From positions 1-57,194 of the forward strand of contig CAMLJM010000021.1 of assembly GCA_946480475.1 (NCBI GenBank): a stretch of DNA of 57,194 nucleotides, in the 5' to 3' direction. The stretch comes from an uncultured Alphaproteobacteria bacterium. GTDB taxonomy: Bacteria; Pseudomonadota; Alphaproteobacteria; Micavibrionales; Micavibrionaceae. The translations under genes were made by a program, and so were the position numbers. The notes beneath the pieces are model-generated. The model ran no database searches, had not been told where the DNA came from, and worked only from the letters and a program-made list of their open reading frames with translations. Shown here one piece after another: positions 1 to 8,598 of the stretch. Numbering within the stretch: the stretch's first letter is position 1; each line of letters starts with the position of its first letter.

Positions 1-386
1 ACCATCTGCGGATTTTTGATATCTATCGATGAAGCGCGTTCGGTGTGCGCGCGTGCCTCGGCCCAACTTTCTTCAGGGTGGCCCATTTTGTGTGCGGCCA
101 TATAAAGCGGCGTGAGGTCGCTGAGTTCCTGACTGCCCGCGAGGTACTGGATATACCCTGTTGTTTCGTAGCGTCCGAAAGTTTCAAACGCGGCCAGGAT
201 TTCGGTTGGCTCTGTTGTGGCAAGCGGGCTTAAGTCATCCAGCATACGGCGACGTTTTTCTTGTACCAATGTATCGAGAAAGTCCTGTGTAGCCTCACTG
301 CGATCCGGTGTCGCCAAAAACTGATCCAGATTGCCTTCCTGCAAGATATGGCGGGCAATAATCTTTCTGATATCGTCTGCTTTCAT
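1..386 (-). CDS. Unknown protein, N-terminal 128 residues, cut by the left window edge
   Basis: The reading frame starts at the ATG at 386 and stays open to base 1, so the C-terminus lies outside the window. A GAGGG ribosome site sits a few bases before the ATG. The product begins MKADDIRKIIARHI and is acidic and helical, with a basic patch (EKRRRM) near residue 44 and a stretch rich in Ala, Glu and Arg near residue 115. I see no signal peptide or membrane segment, and I do not recognise the family. The frame is consistent in codon use with its neighbours, so I believe it is a real gene. It is divergent from the LOG gene at 704. Confidence 0.7.
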   Translation of the reverse strand, partial: MKADDIRKIIARHILQEGNLDQFLATPDRSEATQDFLDTLVQEKRRRMLDDLSPLATTEPTEILAAFETFGRYETTGYIQYLAGSQELSDLTPLYMAAHKMGHPEESWAEARAHTERASSIDIKNPQM

Positions 387-703
387 AACACCCTCAATTT
401 CTATGCCTGATTCCACGCGAAGCATTGCCAAATACATTAAAGAATGAAGCGATCATGGTGGTTAATGGGGGAGGGCGTCAAGAAATATTGTCATAATAAT
501 TAGTCGCACATGGTCCAGTTCTTGAAAGGTGCTGGACTATTTAAAGTATGAGCGGCGATTTTCTAAGCTTTGCCCATGATTTCTTGATGAAATCACAAGT
601 TGCCGGTTTCTGTGCAGGGCATCATATCAATATTTTGACTCCAAAGCCCTGATTTTGCTAATCCTGCCTTAATCAAAAGCAAATTTAACAGGGGTTCAAG
701 AGT
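387..703. other. Divergent intergenic region with two small inverted repeats
   Basis: No coding frame with a ribosome site is visible in these 317 bases. Two short inverted repeats occur: GTCCAG at 513-518 with CTGGAC at 532-537, and TGATTTC at 577-583 with GAAATCA at 589-595. Neither has a T-tract, so they are not obvious terminators. The region separates two divergent genes and probably holds both promoters. Confidence 0.5.
635..664 (+). promoter_or_regulatory. Possible sigma-70 promoter for the first LOG gene
   Basis: TTGACT at 635-640 and TAATCC at 659-664 are 18 bases apart, placing a start of transcription roughly 30 bases before the ATG at 704. The -35 box matches 5 of 6 consensus bases; the -10 box is weaker. 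Confidence 0.4.
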
Positions 704-1387
704 ATGACTTCCGTACCGAAAAAGAAAACCATCAAAACCGTGGGCGTATTCTGCTCGTCACGTATGGGTAATGATCCTATTTATGCGCAGCATGCTGAAG
801 AAGTGGGCCGCTTACTGGGCCAGAATGGATTCAATCTGGTCTATGGAGGCGGTTCATCCGGACTCATGGGCGTGGTCGCCAAGGCCGCGCGTGACAATGG
901 CGCTCGGGTTTTCGGTGTTATCACGCAGGCTTTCAAGGATTCTGCTACTTACGTTCCTATAGAGGGCACGGAAGAAAGGATCGTCAGAACATTGCCTTCG
1001 CGCAAAACATGGATGATGAATAAAGCTGATGCTTTCCTGACCCTCTTCGGCGGTATTGGGACGCTTGATGAGAAATGGGAAATTGCAGCGCGTAATGACA
1101 TGCTGATTGCTGCCCGCTCGCTCGAATATCTCACGCCCGTCATCGTCCTGAATACGAATGGGATTTATGACGATGAAAAGCGTCTGATGCGCAAACTTAT
1201 CAATGCGGGTGCCATCCACCCGGGGCGCGAGGAAATGATCCGCGCGGTGAACGAACCTGTGCAGGCGATTGAGAAACTGAAAAAGTGGAGCGCCGAAGGC
1301 GTTATGCGTGGCATTGACCTGGCGCCGTCGGTCGCTGAACCTTCCGTACATGCGGCAAACGCGGCACTACTCAAACTTAAACCTTAA
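704..1387 (+). CDS. LOG-family nucleotide phosphoribohydrolase (TIGR00730-like), first of two
   Basis: This 227-residue cytoplasmic protein belongs to the LOG family, formerly annotated as lysine decarboxylase. The family hydrolyses the N-glycosidic bond of nucleoside 5'-monophosphates and releases the base, including cytokinin-type adenines. Visible motifs are the nucleotide-binding loop GGGSSGLMG (48-56), the S-R-K segment at 99-101 and the active-site loop GGIGTLDE (116-123), whose Glu is catalytic. The usual Pro before this loop is Phe115 here. AGGGG lies 11 bases before the ATG. A strong hairpin terminator follows the stop. A second LOG gene lies immediately downstream. The physiological substrate cannot be read from sequence. 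Confidence 0.85.
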   Translation: MTSVPKKKTIKTVGVFCSSRMGNDPIYAQHAEEVGRLLGQNGFNLVYGGGSSGLMGVVAKAARDNGARVFGVITQAFKDSATYVPIEGTEERIVRTLPSRKTWMMNKADAFLTLFGGIGTLDEKWEIAARNDMLIAARSLEYLTPVIVLNTNGIYDDEKRLMRKLINAGAIHPGREEMIRAVNEPVQAIEKLKKWSAEGVMRGIDLAPSVAEPSVHAANAALLKLKP

Positions 1388-1422
1388 GTTCCTATTGTAC
1401 TCGCGACTCTTTCAAGGTTAAG

Positions 1423-1457
1423 ATTCCCCATAACGTCTGTTTGTGGGGAATTTTTTT
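1423..1457 (+). terminator. Rho-independent terminator overlapping the next gene's start
   Basis: An 8-bp stem, ATTCCCCA (1423-1430) with TGGGGAAT (1444-1451), encloses a 13-base loop and runs into seven T residues (1451-1457). It follows the first LOG gene by about 35 bases. The 3' arm also carries the GGGGA ribosome site of the second LOG gene. Confidence 0.8.
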
Positions 1458-2052
1458 GTCGAGAATATCACTGGCTTTGTATGGCGGATCACGGGATGGC
1501 AACGATCCTTTCTTTGCGGAAGAGGCGCGTGTATTAGGCAGCCTGATCGGGCGCCATGATGTCCTGTTGAAATATGGCGGTTCGGCCAAGGGCCTGATGG
1601 GCGCTTTTGCGCGTGGTTTCGTTGACGCTGTGCGTGATCATAAATCGGATTCCCAACTTTATGGCGTCATGCCGCATAAATATTTCTTTGAAGGCGATGT
1701 TGAGGCGCTGGGTTTCAAATATTCCCTGACAGAAACCATGTCGGAACGTAAGGCTTATTTCGTGCGCGATACCAAGGCATTCATCGTGCTGCCGGGCGGT
1801 ACGGGAACACTGGACGAAATTTTCGAATCCGTCGAAATTGATAACAATGTAAAAGACGCCGAGGGTAACCGTTTGCCGGTACGCCCGCTTTATATCCTGA
1901 ATACCAGGGGCTATTACGATCATATGCTGGCGCAGCTTAAGCATAGCCAGAAACTGGGCTTCATTTCATCGCATAGCGGTCTTGATTATTTCCGCGTTGA
2001 AGAAACGCCGCAGGCGCTCTATGAGCGGATCAGGAAAGAAATCGGGATTTAA
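1456..2052 (+). CDS. LOG-family nucleotide phosphoribohydrolase, second paralogue
   Basis: This 198-residue protein is a diverged tandem copy of the LOG gene just upstream. It keeps the complete family motifs: the GGSAKGLMG loop (41-49), S-E-R-K at 96-99 and PGGTGTLDE (113-121), including the Pro that the upstream copy lacks. I place the start at TTG 1456 because GGGGA at 1445-1449 is 6 bases away and the product then begins directly at the first beta strand (ISLALYGG). An in-frame TTG at 1441 is possible but has no ribosome site. The start lies in the T-tract of the terminator of the preceding gene, which may make expression depend on read-through. It converges with the ferredoxin gene and overlaps it by 4 bases. 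Confidence 0.85.
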   Translation: MSRISLALYGGSRDGNDPFFAEEARVLGSLIGRHDVLLKYGGSAKGLMGAFARGFVDAVRDHKSDSQLYGVMPHKYFFEGDVEALGFKYSLTETMSERKAYFVRDTKAFIVLPGGTGTLDEIFESVEIDNNVKDAEGNRLPVRPLYILNTRGYYDHMLAQLKHSQKLGFISSHSGLDYFRVEETPQALYERIRKEIGI

Positions 2053-2390
2053 GGTGTCCAGTCGGTCTTGGTGCCGGGCAGAGCCAGGATCAGGCCATTC
2101 AGCTCTTCCTTCACGGTGATCTGGCAGGACAGGCGCGAAGCCTTGCGTACATCGAAGGCGAGATCGAGCATATCTTCTTCTTCCAGCGACATACCGTCAT
2201 CCGGCAATACTTTATCCCACCAGTCGGGATGGACATAGACGTGACAGGTTGCGCAAGCCAGAGAACCTCCGCAAGCACCCTCGATTTGCTCGATGTCATT
2301 CATCTGCGCGACTTCCATCACGGTGTATCCAAGAGGGGCATCGACTGTCTTTTCTGAACCATCGGCAAACAGGAAGGTAATCTGCGGCAT
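2049..2390 (-). CDS. 2Fe-2S ferredoxin, adrenodoxin/ISC type
   Basis: This is a 113-residue cytoplasmic electron carrier. It has the ISC-type cluster pattern: Cys40, Cys46 and Cys49 in GACGGSLACATCHVYV, plus distal Cys89. The length is normal for bacterial adrenodoxin-like ferredoxins that donate electrons in Fe-S cluster assembly or to a P450. It lies 54 bases downstream of a cysteine desulfurase on the same strand, so a role in cluster assembly is the natural inference. The acidic DWWDK and EEED segments are typical of partner-binding surfaces in this group. No IscU, IscA or HscAB gene is present in the window. Confidence 0.9.
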   Translation of the reverse strand: MPQITFLFADGSEKTVDAPLGYTVMEVAQMNDIEQIEGACGGSLACATCHVYVHPDWWDKVLPDDGMSLEEEDMLDLAFDVRKASRLSCQITVKEELNGLILALPGTKTDWTP

Positions 2391-2444
2391 AATGTTTTCT
2401 CACAAGATCTTTAGGCTTCCCCTCACTGCGGATGTGGAAGGGGA

Positions 2445-3569
2445 TTATGTTCTCACAATTTTATCCTGTACGCGGCTATACATCTTTAGCCACGCTTCGG
2501 CAAGGCGTTTAGTATCTTCGGGCTTTGTATCCCAACCCATCGAAACGCGTAAGGCATGGCTTGTCAGGTTCGGCCCTGCATGCATGGCTTCCAGCACATG
2601 GCTGGGCTTTACCGTACCGCTGGAGCATGCAGAACCACTCGAAACGGCAATTCCCTCAATATCAAGGTTCATAAGCTGTGTATTGGCGGCAATACCGGGC
2701 AAGCCGATATTCGATGTATTGGCGACACGCGGGGCGCTTTGGCCGAAGATAGTAATTTCAGGCGCTGCTTGCTGCAGTGTGCGTTCCAACTCATCACGCA
2801 GATCAGAAAGTTTTTGATAAGCGGGAATTTCCGCGAGCGCGATTTCAGCAGCCAAACCAAAACCGGCAATCGCGGCTACATTCTCGGTTCCCGCACGCTG
2901 GCGCTTTTCCTGTCCGCCGCCATGAATGAAGGGTACAGGTTCTGATCCCGGGGTACAAAGTAATGCACCAGCCCCATGCGGCCCGCCCATTTTGTGTGCT
3001 GACAACGACAGGTAATCAACACCCAGCATAGCGAGGTCAATCTGGATTTTTCCGGCAGCCTGCACGGCGTCAGTATGGAAGAATACACGCGGATGGCGGG
3101 CGCGCGCCAGACGCACCAGCTCTTCAATCGGCTGGATCACGCCTGTTTCATTATTCACCAGCATGACCGAGATAAGGGCGACCTCATCACCGTTAAGCAG
3201 TTTCTCAAAACCACCGAGATCAATCAGGCCATCTTTATTGACGGGAATACGTTCCGCTTGCGGGGCAGATTCCAGAACGGATGGATGCTCAATCGCGGAA
3301 ACCAGAATACGTTTGCCGCTGAAATGTTTCAGCACCGCATTATTGGCTTCCGTGGCCCCTGATGTAAACGTCACATAGTTCGGATGGGTTCCCGCAAGCG
3401 CCGCGACTTGCTCGCGCGCCCATTCGATATGTTTGCGTGCGGACCTGCCAAAACCATGAATGGATGAGGCGTTACCCGGTGCCGACATGATGTCGCGCAT
3501 CATATCCGCTACGCGCGGGCGCATAAGTGCGCTTGCGTTATAATCAAGATAAACAGGGTTTTTTTCCAT
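2445..3569 (-). CDS. Cysteine desulfurase, NifS/IscS class, PLP enzyme
   Basis: This 374-residue enzyme takes sulfur from L-cysteine as an enzyme persulfide for Fe-S cluster assembly. The PLP lysine is Lys193 in SLSAHKMGGPHG, the HTDAVQAAGK segment (165-174) contacts the cofactor, and the catalytic cysteine is Cys315 in the mobile loop SSGSACSSGT. The RAGTEN motif (225-230) is also present. The length is slightly under that of E. coli IscS (about 404) and close to that of NifS-like alphaproteobacterial enzymes. It is divergent from an alpha/beta hydrolase, a neighbourhood common in Alphaproteobacteria near suf/isc genes, and is followed by a ferredoxin. The ATG at 3569 has only a weak ribosome site. 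Confidence 0.93.
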   Translation of the reverse strand: MEKNPVYLDYNASALMRPRVADMMRDIMSAPGNASSIHGFGRSARKHIEWAREQVAALAGTHPNYVTFTSGATEANNAVLKHFSGKRILVSAIEHPSVLESAPQAERIPVNKDGLIDLGGFEKLLNGDEVALISVMLVNNETGVIQPIEELVRLARARHPRVFFHTDAVQAAGKIQIDLAMLGVDYLSLSAHKMGGPHGAGALLCTPGSEPVPFIHGGGQEKRQRAGTENVAAIAGFGLAAEIALAEIPAYQKLSDLRDELERTLQQAAPEITIFGQSAPRVANTSNIGLPGIAANTQLMNLDIEGIAVSSGSACSSGTVKPSHVLEAMHAGPNLTSHALRVSMGWDTKPEDTKRLAEAWLKMYSRVQDKIVRT

Positions 3570-3607
3570 CTTTGATGCGTTCCAACTTTGCTAATGCAAA
3601 CAAGCCC

Positions 3608-3616
3608 TTATCCACA
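3608..3616 (+). promoter_or_regulatory. Perfect DnaA-box sequence in a divergent promoter region
   Basis: TTATCCACA is an exact match to the DnaA 9-mer and lies between the divergent cysteine desulfurase and hydrolase genes. A looser relative (TGTGGACAT) lies about 30 bases away. One exact 9-mer could be chance. Confidence 0.3.
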
Positions 3617-3781
3617 CGGCTTGTCAAGTTGTTATGATAAATTTGTGGACATTTCGAAGCCCGATTTGCTATACCGGGGACAGAACCAGTAAATACCACG
3701 CGTAAGCAAAATAATCTTCGCGGCGCTACAGGGAAGAGCCGTGATTGTGTGTGAGACGCTGAAAAGCATTTAGGGGATTTT

Positions 3782-4453
3782 ATGCCTGAGATTATCATCA
3801 ATGGTCCTGCCGGTCGCCTCGAAGGTCGGTATACGCATTCCAAGACGCCTAATGCACCGTTAGCCATCATTTTGCATCCGCATCCGGAGCATGGCGGCAC
3901 TATGAATAACAAGGTGACTTATCATCTTTTCCAGACATTCGTAGATCGTGGCTTTTCTGTGTTGCGCTATAACTCGCGCGGTGTGGGCCGCAGCCAGGGC
4001 ATGTTTGACCGTGGCGAAGGCGAATTGAGTGATGCAGCATCGGCGCTCGACTGGATGCAGGAAATTAATCCGAATGCCCCTTACGTATGGGTGGCAGGTT
4101 TCTCCTTCGGTGCCTGGGTCGGCATGCAATTGCTGATGCGCCGTCCGGAAATTCGCGGTTTCATTTCCGTGGCGCCGCCGGCAAATATGTTCGATTTTAC
4201 GTTCCTGGCGCCATGCCCTACATCAGGCCTGATCATTCATGGCGACAAGGATTCTGTCGTGCCCGAACCCCATGCCGAGAAGCTGGTGCAGAAACTGCGT
4301 GCACAAAAAGGCATCGCTATCGACTACCGCGTTGTAGAAGGAGCAAACCACTTCTTCAACGATCACGTTGATGTGCTGACCAGCCATGTGCATGACCACC
4401 TGAACGCTGCGGGTTGTGGCCGTTCTGTCGTGCGCCAGTTGAAGGCAGCCTGA
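3782..4453 (+). CDS. Alpha/beta hydrolase, COG2945 type
   Basis: This 223-residue cytoplasmic hydrolase has the alpha/beta fold. The nucleophile elbow is GFSFG with Ser108, the acid is Asp155 or Asp157 in HGDKDSVVP, and the histidine is His190 in GANHFF. The N-terminal HPHPEHGGTMNNKV and the RYNSRGVGRSQG segment are signatures of the small COG2945 group. The substrate is unknown. The start is supported by AGGGGAT 5 bases before the ATG. It overlaps the next small gene by one base (TGATG), indicating translational coupling. Its position opposite a cysteine desulfurase is conserved in many Alphaproteobacteria, suggesting a link to Fe-S biogenesis that remains inferential. Confidence 0.88.
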   Translation: MPEIIINGPAGRLEGRYTHSKTPNAPLAIILHPHPEHGGTMNNKVTYHLFQTFVDRGFSVLRYNSRGVGRSQGMFDRGEGELSDAASALDWMQEINPNAPYVWVAGFSFGAWVGMQLLMRRPEIRGFISVAPPANMFDFTFLAPCPTSGLIIHGDKDSVVPEPHAEKLVQKLRAQKGIAIDYRVVEGANHFFNDHVDVLTSHVHDHLNAAGCGRSVVRQLKAA

Positions 4454-4683
4454 TGGTTCGTCTGTTTGAAGCGTGGCGTCGCCATCAGGCGCCTACGCCG
4501 CAGGATTTGGAGAAACAGCGCCTGGCTGCATTGCTCGATGAGATTGGTATATGTCGCTTTCATTCCCGGATTGCAGCGGGACTGATTCCTCAGGAGCCTG
4601 CTCGTGAAGTGGTCGACGAACATATAAGAAAATGCGAGCGGCAGGGACCTATCGTAAGTGTCCTGAAAGCGATATTCACCTGA
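4453..4683 (+). CDS. Small unknown protein coupled to the alpha/beta hydrolase
   Basis: This 76-residue protein starts at the ATG that overlaps the stop codon of the hydrolase (TGATG) and ends just before a strong terminator, so the two genes form one transcription unit. The product begins MVRLFEAWRRHQAPTPQDL. It is helical and basic at the N-terminus, with one Cys at residue 34 and another near the C-terminus, and has no signal peptide. I do not recognise a family. The overlap, the downstream terminator and the normal codon use argue that it is real. Confidence 0.65.
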   Translation: MVRLFEAWRRHQAPTPQDLEKQRLAALLDEIGICRFHSRIAAGLIPQEPAREVVDEHIRKCERQGPIVSVLKAIFT

Positions 4684-4689
4684 ATGATA

Positions 4690-4715
4690 AAGCCGGGATC
4701 ATCTCCCGGCTTTTT
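4690..4715 (+). terminator. Rho-independent terminator, possibly bidirectional
   Basis: AGCCGGGA (4691-4698) pairs with TCCCGGCT (4704-4711) around a 5-base loop, followed by five T residues. It sits between two convergent genes. The opposite strand has only a weak T-tract (CTTTAT). Confidence 0.85.
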
Positions 4716-4716
4716 A

Positions 4717-5202
4717 TTATGCGGCTTTCTTCTGATCCTTTAAGATCTGCAATACTTCGGTTACGTGATCGGTTACACTGACTTTACGCCAGATATGCGC
4801 AATCTTGCCGTCTTCATCGATCAGGAATGTCGAGCGTTCAATACCCATATACTTCTTGCCATACATGCTTTTCTCGACCCAGACGCCATATTTCTCGCAT
4901 ACTCCGCCCTCTTCGTCTGACGCAAGCGGGAAATTCAGCTCATACTTCTCTTTAAATTTATCATGTTTCTTGACGCTGTCTTTGGAAATGCCGATGACCT
5001 GAACTTTCAGGCGCTTGAATGCTGTCAGGTTGTCACGAAAATCGCATGATTCCTGCGTACATCCCGGCGTGTCATCTTTGGGATAAAAATACAACACAAC
5101 AGGTTGGCCTTTAAACTTTGAAAGTGTCACAGAACCGCCACCATCCGTCGGTAATGTGAAGTCAGGGGCTTTATTGCCGGTTTTTAATGCAGCCATGGTC
5201 AT
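4717..5202 (-). CDS. bcp: Peroxiredoxin Bcp, thioredoxin-dependent thiol peroxidase
   Basis: This 161-residue cytoplasmic peroxiredoxin reduces hydrogen peroxide and organic hydroperoxides using thioredoxin. The peroxidatic Cys48 lies in TPGCTQESCDFRD, and the resolving Cys53 lies five residues later, the pattern of atypical 2-Cys BCP/PrxQ enzymes. The active-site Thr45 and the FYPKDDTPGC context are intact. The start at 5202 is favoured over an in-frame ATG two codons later because AAGGAG is 5 bases upstream. It is divergent from the AsmA-like gene. No OxyR-type site was recognised. Confidence 0.93.
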   Translation of the reverse strand: MTMAALKTGNKAPDFTLPTDGGGSVTLSKFKGQPVVLYFYPKDDTPGCTQESCDFRDNLTAFKRLKVQVIGISKDSVKKHDKFKEKYELNFPLASDEEGGVCEKYGVWVEKSMYGKKYMGIERSTFLIDEDGKIAHIWRKVSVTDHVTEVLQILKDQKKAA

Positions 5203-5291
5203 TATCTCCTTGATCTGGACTTACAAATCTAACGCTCATGCGGTAAAAAGATAGAGGCTTAAATGCTCCAGTATTCCATAATAAAATTGTG

Positions 5292-8200
5292 ATGAAGCTA
5301 TCTCTATCCCGACTCCCGTTCTTGCGTTTTTGCGGCCGTCTTTGCGGCCGCTCGGGGCTTATGGTGCTTGAAATCGTAGCGGCCCTGATAGGGCTATTGG
5401 TTGTTCTGGCGGCCATTTTTATGTGGCGGCTGACAACCGGGCCTCTCGATATCAATTTTGCCCGTACTTACGTTGAAGAGGCGCTGAAAGAAAACGGCAC
5501 AGGCTATGGAGCTGAAATTCAGGGGGCTTTCCTGTCTTGGCCGCAGATTAACGGTCCTGTCATCCTCAGTATGCGGAATGTGAACCTGACGCGCCGTGAT
5601 GCCTCTTTCGTCAAGATCAGCGAGCTGGATATGGGTGTGGCGGTGCGTCCCCTATTTTTCGGGCACATTCGGCCTGTGACAATCAGGGTCAAAGAACCGT
5701 CTGTACGAATTTACCGCAGTGTTGATAACAAATTCGAGATTTCGCTCGATAATGAAGAATCAATTGAGCATGTAGGTGACGAAAAAAATATTATTAATAC
5801 GGTGATCGATGCGCTATCTCGCGAAAGCAATGATCGTCGTAAATGGGGGCCGCTGGCTTTATTACGCCAGTTCGAGATTATTGATGCGCGCATGGTTATT
5901 GAAGATCATGTCCTTAATCTGACTTGGTATATCTCACCTTTTGATCTGTCCTTCGCGCGCGACCGTGAAGGTTTGGCCATTACTTCAACGCTTGAATTGC
6001 CGGGCGGCGCTAATCGTTCTTCCGTGATTGTAGCTGATGCCATTTATAATCCGAAGAAAAGCGATCTGGTCCTGAATGTGCATTTGCAGGATATTGATCC
6101 GCGCGCCCTGGCGCAAAAGGTCGATGCACTGGCCTGGTTCCGTGACCAGTCCATTATTCTGAACGGCGACCTGACCCTGATTGCCGATCCGCAAGGCAAG
6201 CTGAAACGCGTAGGTATGAATTTAATCAGCGAGAATGGCTCTCTGAATATTCCACAAGCTTATGATACGCCCCTGGGATATGAAGAAGTCGCGCTGAAAG
6301 GAACATACGATCATGAAAATGGCTTGTTCTCGCTGGAGAATCTTTCGCTCTCGGTGAGCGGCATAAGGGTCGATGCGTCATCACAAATGTCTATCCGCGC
6401 AGACCAGATCAATGCGCCATTCCTGGTCAAGGTGCCTAATATCCCGCTGGATACGCTGGCAACGCTGTGGCCTTCAGCTCTGAATGATACTTCGGCGCGT
6501 TCCTGGTTCACGGAACGGTTATCCGTGGGACGCCTTTACGATGGCGCCGTGACTTTTAATCTGGAAGCAAAGCGCACGGCAGGTCAGCCCGGGCAAGAAT
6601 CAACCTGGGATGTGGCGGTTGCCAATCTGGCGGCTGACGCCAGGATGGAAAATGTAACGGTTGATTATAATAAGCCGATGCTTCCTGTGACCGCTGCGAA
6701 TGCTGTGGCTTTGGTTAAGGATGATAATCTCACGATCCATATCAAGTCAGGAAAAATTGATGATTTGGATATTACTGCGGGTAAGGTTTCTATCTCTCAT
6801 CTGACATCAGACGAAACCGGGCAGGCTGATATAGACGCCACGCTGCAGGGGCCGGTTAAAAGCGTATTACGCTATATCAGCCGGGAACCGATCGCCTTTG
6901 ATGCCGCAAAGGCGGGAATTAAAACCGAGTCTGTGCAGGGTGAATCTGTCATAGATGTAAATGTTTCATTCCCGACATTGAAAGATCTGCCCGAAGAAAA
7001 AGTAGCCGTTAAGGCCAATGCCAAGGTACAAAAACTTCTGCTGCCAGACATGATCAAAGGTTTGGATATAGGTGGCAATGATATCGATGTGGAGGTCGAG
7101 AACGGTGTCGTCACCATTAAAGGCCCGGCAACATTGCAAGGGCGTCCGGCGCCAGCGGATTTTACGGCATATTTCGACAGCACGGGAAAGCCGTTTGTAT
7201 TTCAGGCCAAATCTAGAATTGTTGCTGACTATGATCTGCGCAAACATTTTGGCGCCGGACTGGAAGAATGGCTCGCCGGTGATCCGACGATCAATGTGAC
7301 TTATACTGAAATGGCCAGTGGCAAAGCCGAGGTCTTGATTGATGGCGCTGTCGATAACGTCAAGCTTTTGGTCAAGCCGATGAAGTATGAAAAGGATATC
7401 GGTGTTGCCGGTACCGCGTCTGCAAAGATATCGCTGCAGAATGGTGATCTGAAAGAGGTGATAGATCTGGCAATCAACACGCCGGATCTGAAAGTGGAAA
7501 AGGGGCGCCTTGTTTTTGAAAATGTGAAGGGGCAGGCTGAGTTGCGCCGCGGGCAGATAGCGCGCGCGCGACTTGCTGAAACCGATGTCGCGCTTGATTT
7601 TGAGCAGGTGCCCGGTGGCCCTATAAAAATCAAGGCAAATGGGCCTTTCTTTGATGCGCGTCCTTTCCTGGGCAAAGAGCAGGACCCGGCCCTGCAGGAC
7701 GTCCCTTATACAGGTCCGGCGGTGATTGCGTCCGCAAATGTAAACCGTATGCGTACGCATCCTGCGCGTATGATTGATAAAGCTAAAATATATTTTGATA
7801 TGAATAGTAAGGGTGACATCAATCAATTCGAGCTGGACGCGATAGCAGGAACGGGGCCCATGATAGTCCGGTTGAAACCTAATAATAGCGGCAAGATGGC
7901 GCTGCAAATGGAGGCGCAGGATGCCGGTGCAGTTCTGCGCGCTTTTGACGTTTATGAAAATGTTCAGGGCGGCCAGATGAAAATCTACGGTGAACAGGTG
8001 CCGGAACAAAATATGCGCCGCCGCCTGATTCGCGGTTCAGGTGAGCTTTCGAACTTTACGGTGGTTAAGGCTCCTGTACTGGCCCGCCTTGTGGGCGCGT
8101 TAAGCCTGACCGGTATTTCTGAGTTATTGGGCGGGCAGGGAATTTCCTTCAGTCGCCTGCAAAGCGATTTTGACTGGGTAATCAGCCGCGGGGGGGATGC

Positions 8201-8597
8201 CTATTATATGCGCAATGGCCGTACTTCGGGTTCGTCTATCGGTTTGACCTTTGAAGGCAAGATAGACAAACGTGAAGATAAAACTGATATCGGTGGCACG
8301 GTTGTGCCCGTGACGTTCGTGAATGATTTTATCAGCAACATCCCCTTGATAGGCGACCTGTTGACTGGCGGCGAAGGGGCTTTGATTGCCGCAACATATT
8401 CCATCAAGGGGCCGGTCAGAACGCCAACAGTTACGGTGAATCCTTTGTCCGCGCTTACGCCGGGCATTCTGCGGCGCATTTTCTTTGAAGAGGAAAAAGC
8501 GGATCGCGCGCCCGATTCTATGGGTCCAGCCAGGCCGCGCGCGACGCCGCCTGCTAATGATAATCAAAAATCGCGTTCACAGGGAATGAACAGGTAA
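5292..8597 (+). CDS. AsmA/YhdP-like large membrane-anchored protein (DUF3971-type)
   Basis: This protein of about 1100 residues has a single N-terminal membrane helix (IVAALIGLLVVLAAIFMW, near residues 27-45) and then a long beta-rich periplasmic region with an AsmA-like C-terminal part around residues 800-1040 (VLARLVGALSLTGISELLGGQG). This is the architecture of YhdP/AsmA/TamB proteins, elongated lipid-transfer bridges between the inner and outer membranes. The last 40 residues are Pro/Arg/Asn-rich and probably disordered. The start is uncertain: GTG 5289 and ATG 5292 lack a clear ribosome site, while the ATG at 5360 has GGGG upstream and still precedes the helix. It converges with tyrS, with one base between the stops. 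Confidence 0.8.
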   Translation: MKLSLSRLPFLRFCGRLCGRSGLMVLEIVAALIGLLVVLAAIFMWRLTTGPLDINFARTYVEEALKENGTGYGAEIQGAFLSWPQINGPVILSMRNVNLTRRDASFVKISELDMGVAVRPLFFGHIRPVTIRVKEPSVRIYRSVDNKFEISLDNEESIEHVGDEKNIINTVIDALSRESNDRRKWGPLALLRQFEIIDARMVIEDHVLNLTWYISPFDLSFARDREGLAITSTLELPGGANRSSVIVADAIYNPKKSDLVLNVHLQDIDPRALAQKVDALAWFRDQSIILNGDLTLIADPQGKLKRVGMNLISENGSLNIPQAYDTPLGYEEVALKGTYDHENGLFSLENLSLSVSGIRVDASSQMSIRADQINAPFLVKVPNIPLDTLATLWPSALNDTSARSWFTERLSVGRLYDGAVTFNLEAKRTAGQPGQESTWDVAVANLAADARMENVTVDYNKPMLPVTAANAVALVKDDNLTIHIKSGKIDDLDITAGKVSISHLTSDETGQADIDATLQGPVKSVLRYISREPIAFDAAKAGIKTESVQGESVIDVNVSFPTLKDLPEEKVAVKANAKVQKLLLPDMIKGLDIGGNDIDVEVENGVVTIKGPATLQGRPAPADFTAYFDSTGKPFVFQAKSRIVADYDLRKHFGAGLEEWLAGDPTINVTYTEMASGKAEVLIDGAVDNVKLLVKPMKYEKDIGVAGTASAKISLQNGDLKEVIDLAINTPDLKVEKGRLVFENVKGQAELRRGQIARARLAETDVALDFEQVPGGPIKIKANGPFFDARPFLGKEQDPALQDVPYTGPAVIASANVNRMRTHPARMIDKAKIYFDMNSKGDINQFELDAIAGTGPMIVRLKPNNSGKMALQMEAQDAGAVLRAFDVYENVQGGQMKIYGEQVPEQNMRRRLIRGSGELSNFTVVKAPVLARLVGALSLTGISELLGGQGISFSRLQSDFDWVISRGGDAYYMRNGRTSGSSIGLTFEGKIDKREDKTDIGGTVVPVTFVNDFISNIPLIGDLLTGGEGALIAATYSIKGPVRTPTVTVNPLSALTPGILRRIFFEEEKADRAPDSMGPARPRATPPANDNQKSRSQGMNR

Positions 8598-8598
8598 A

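Noticed and set aside
432..510. 19-codon plus-strand frame beginning MKRSWW in the first intergenic region
   Set aside because: No ribosome site and no supporting signals.
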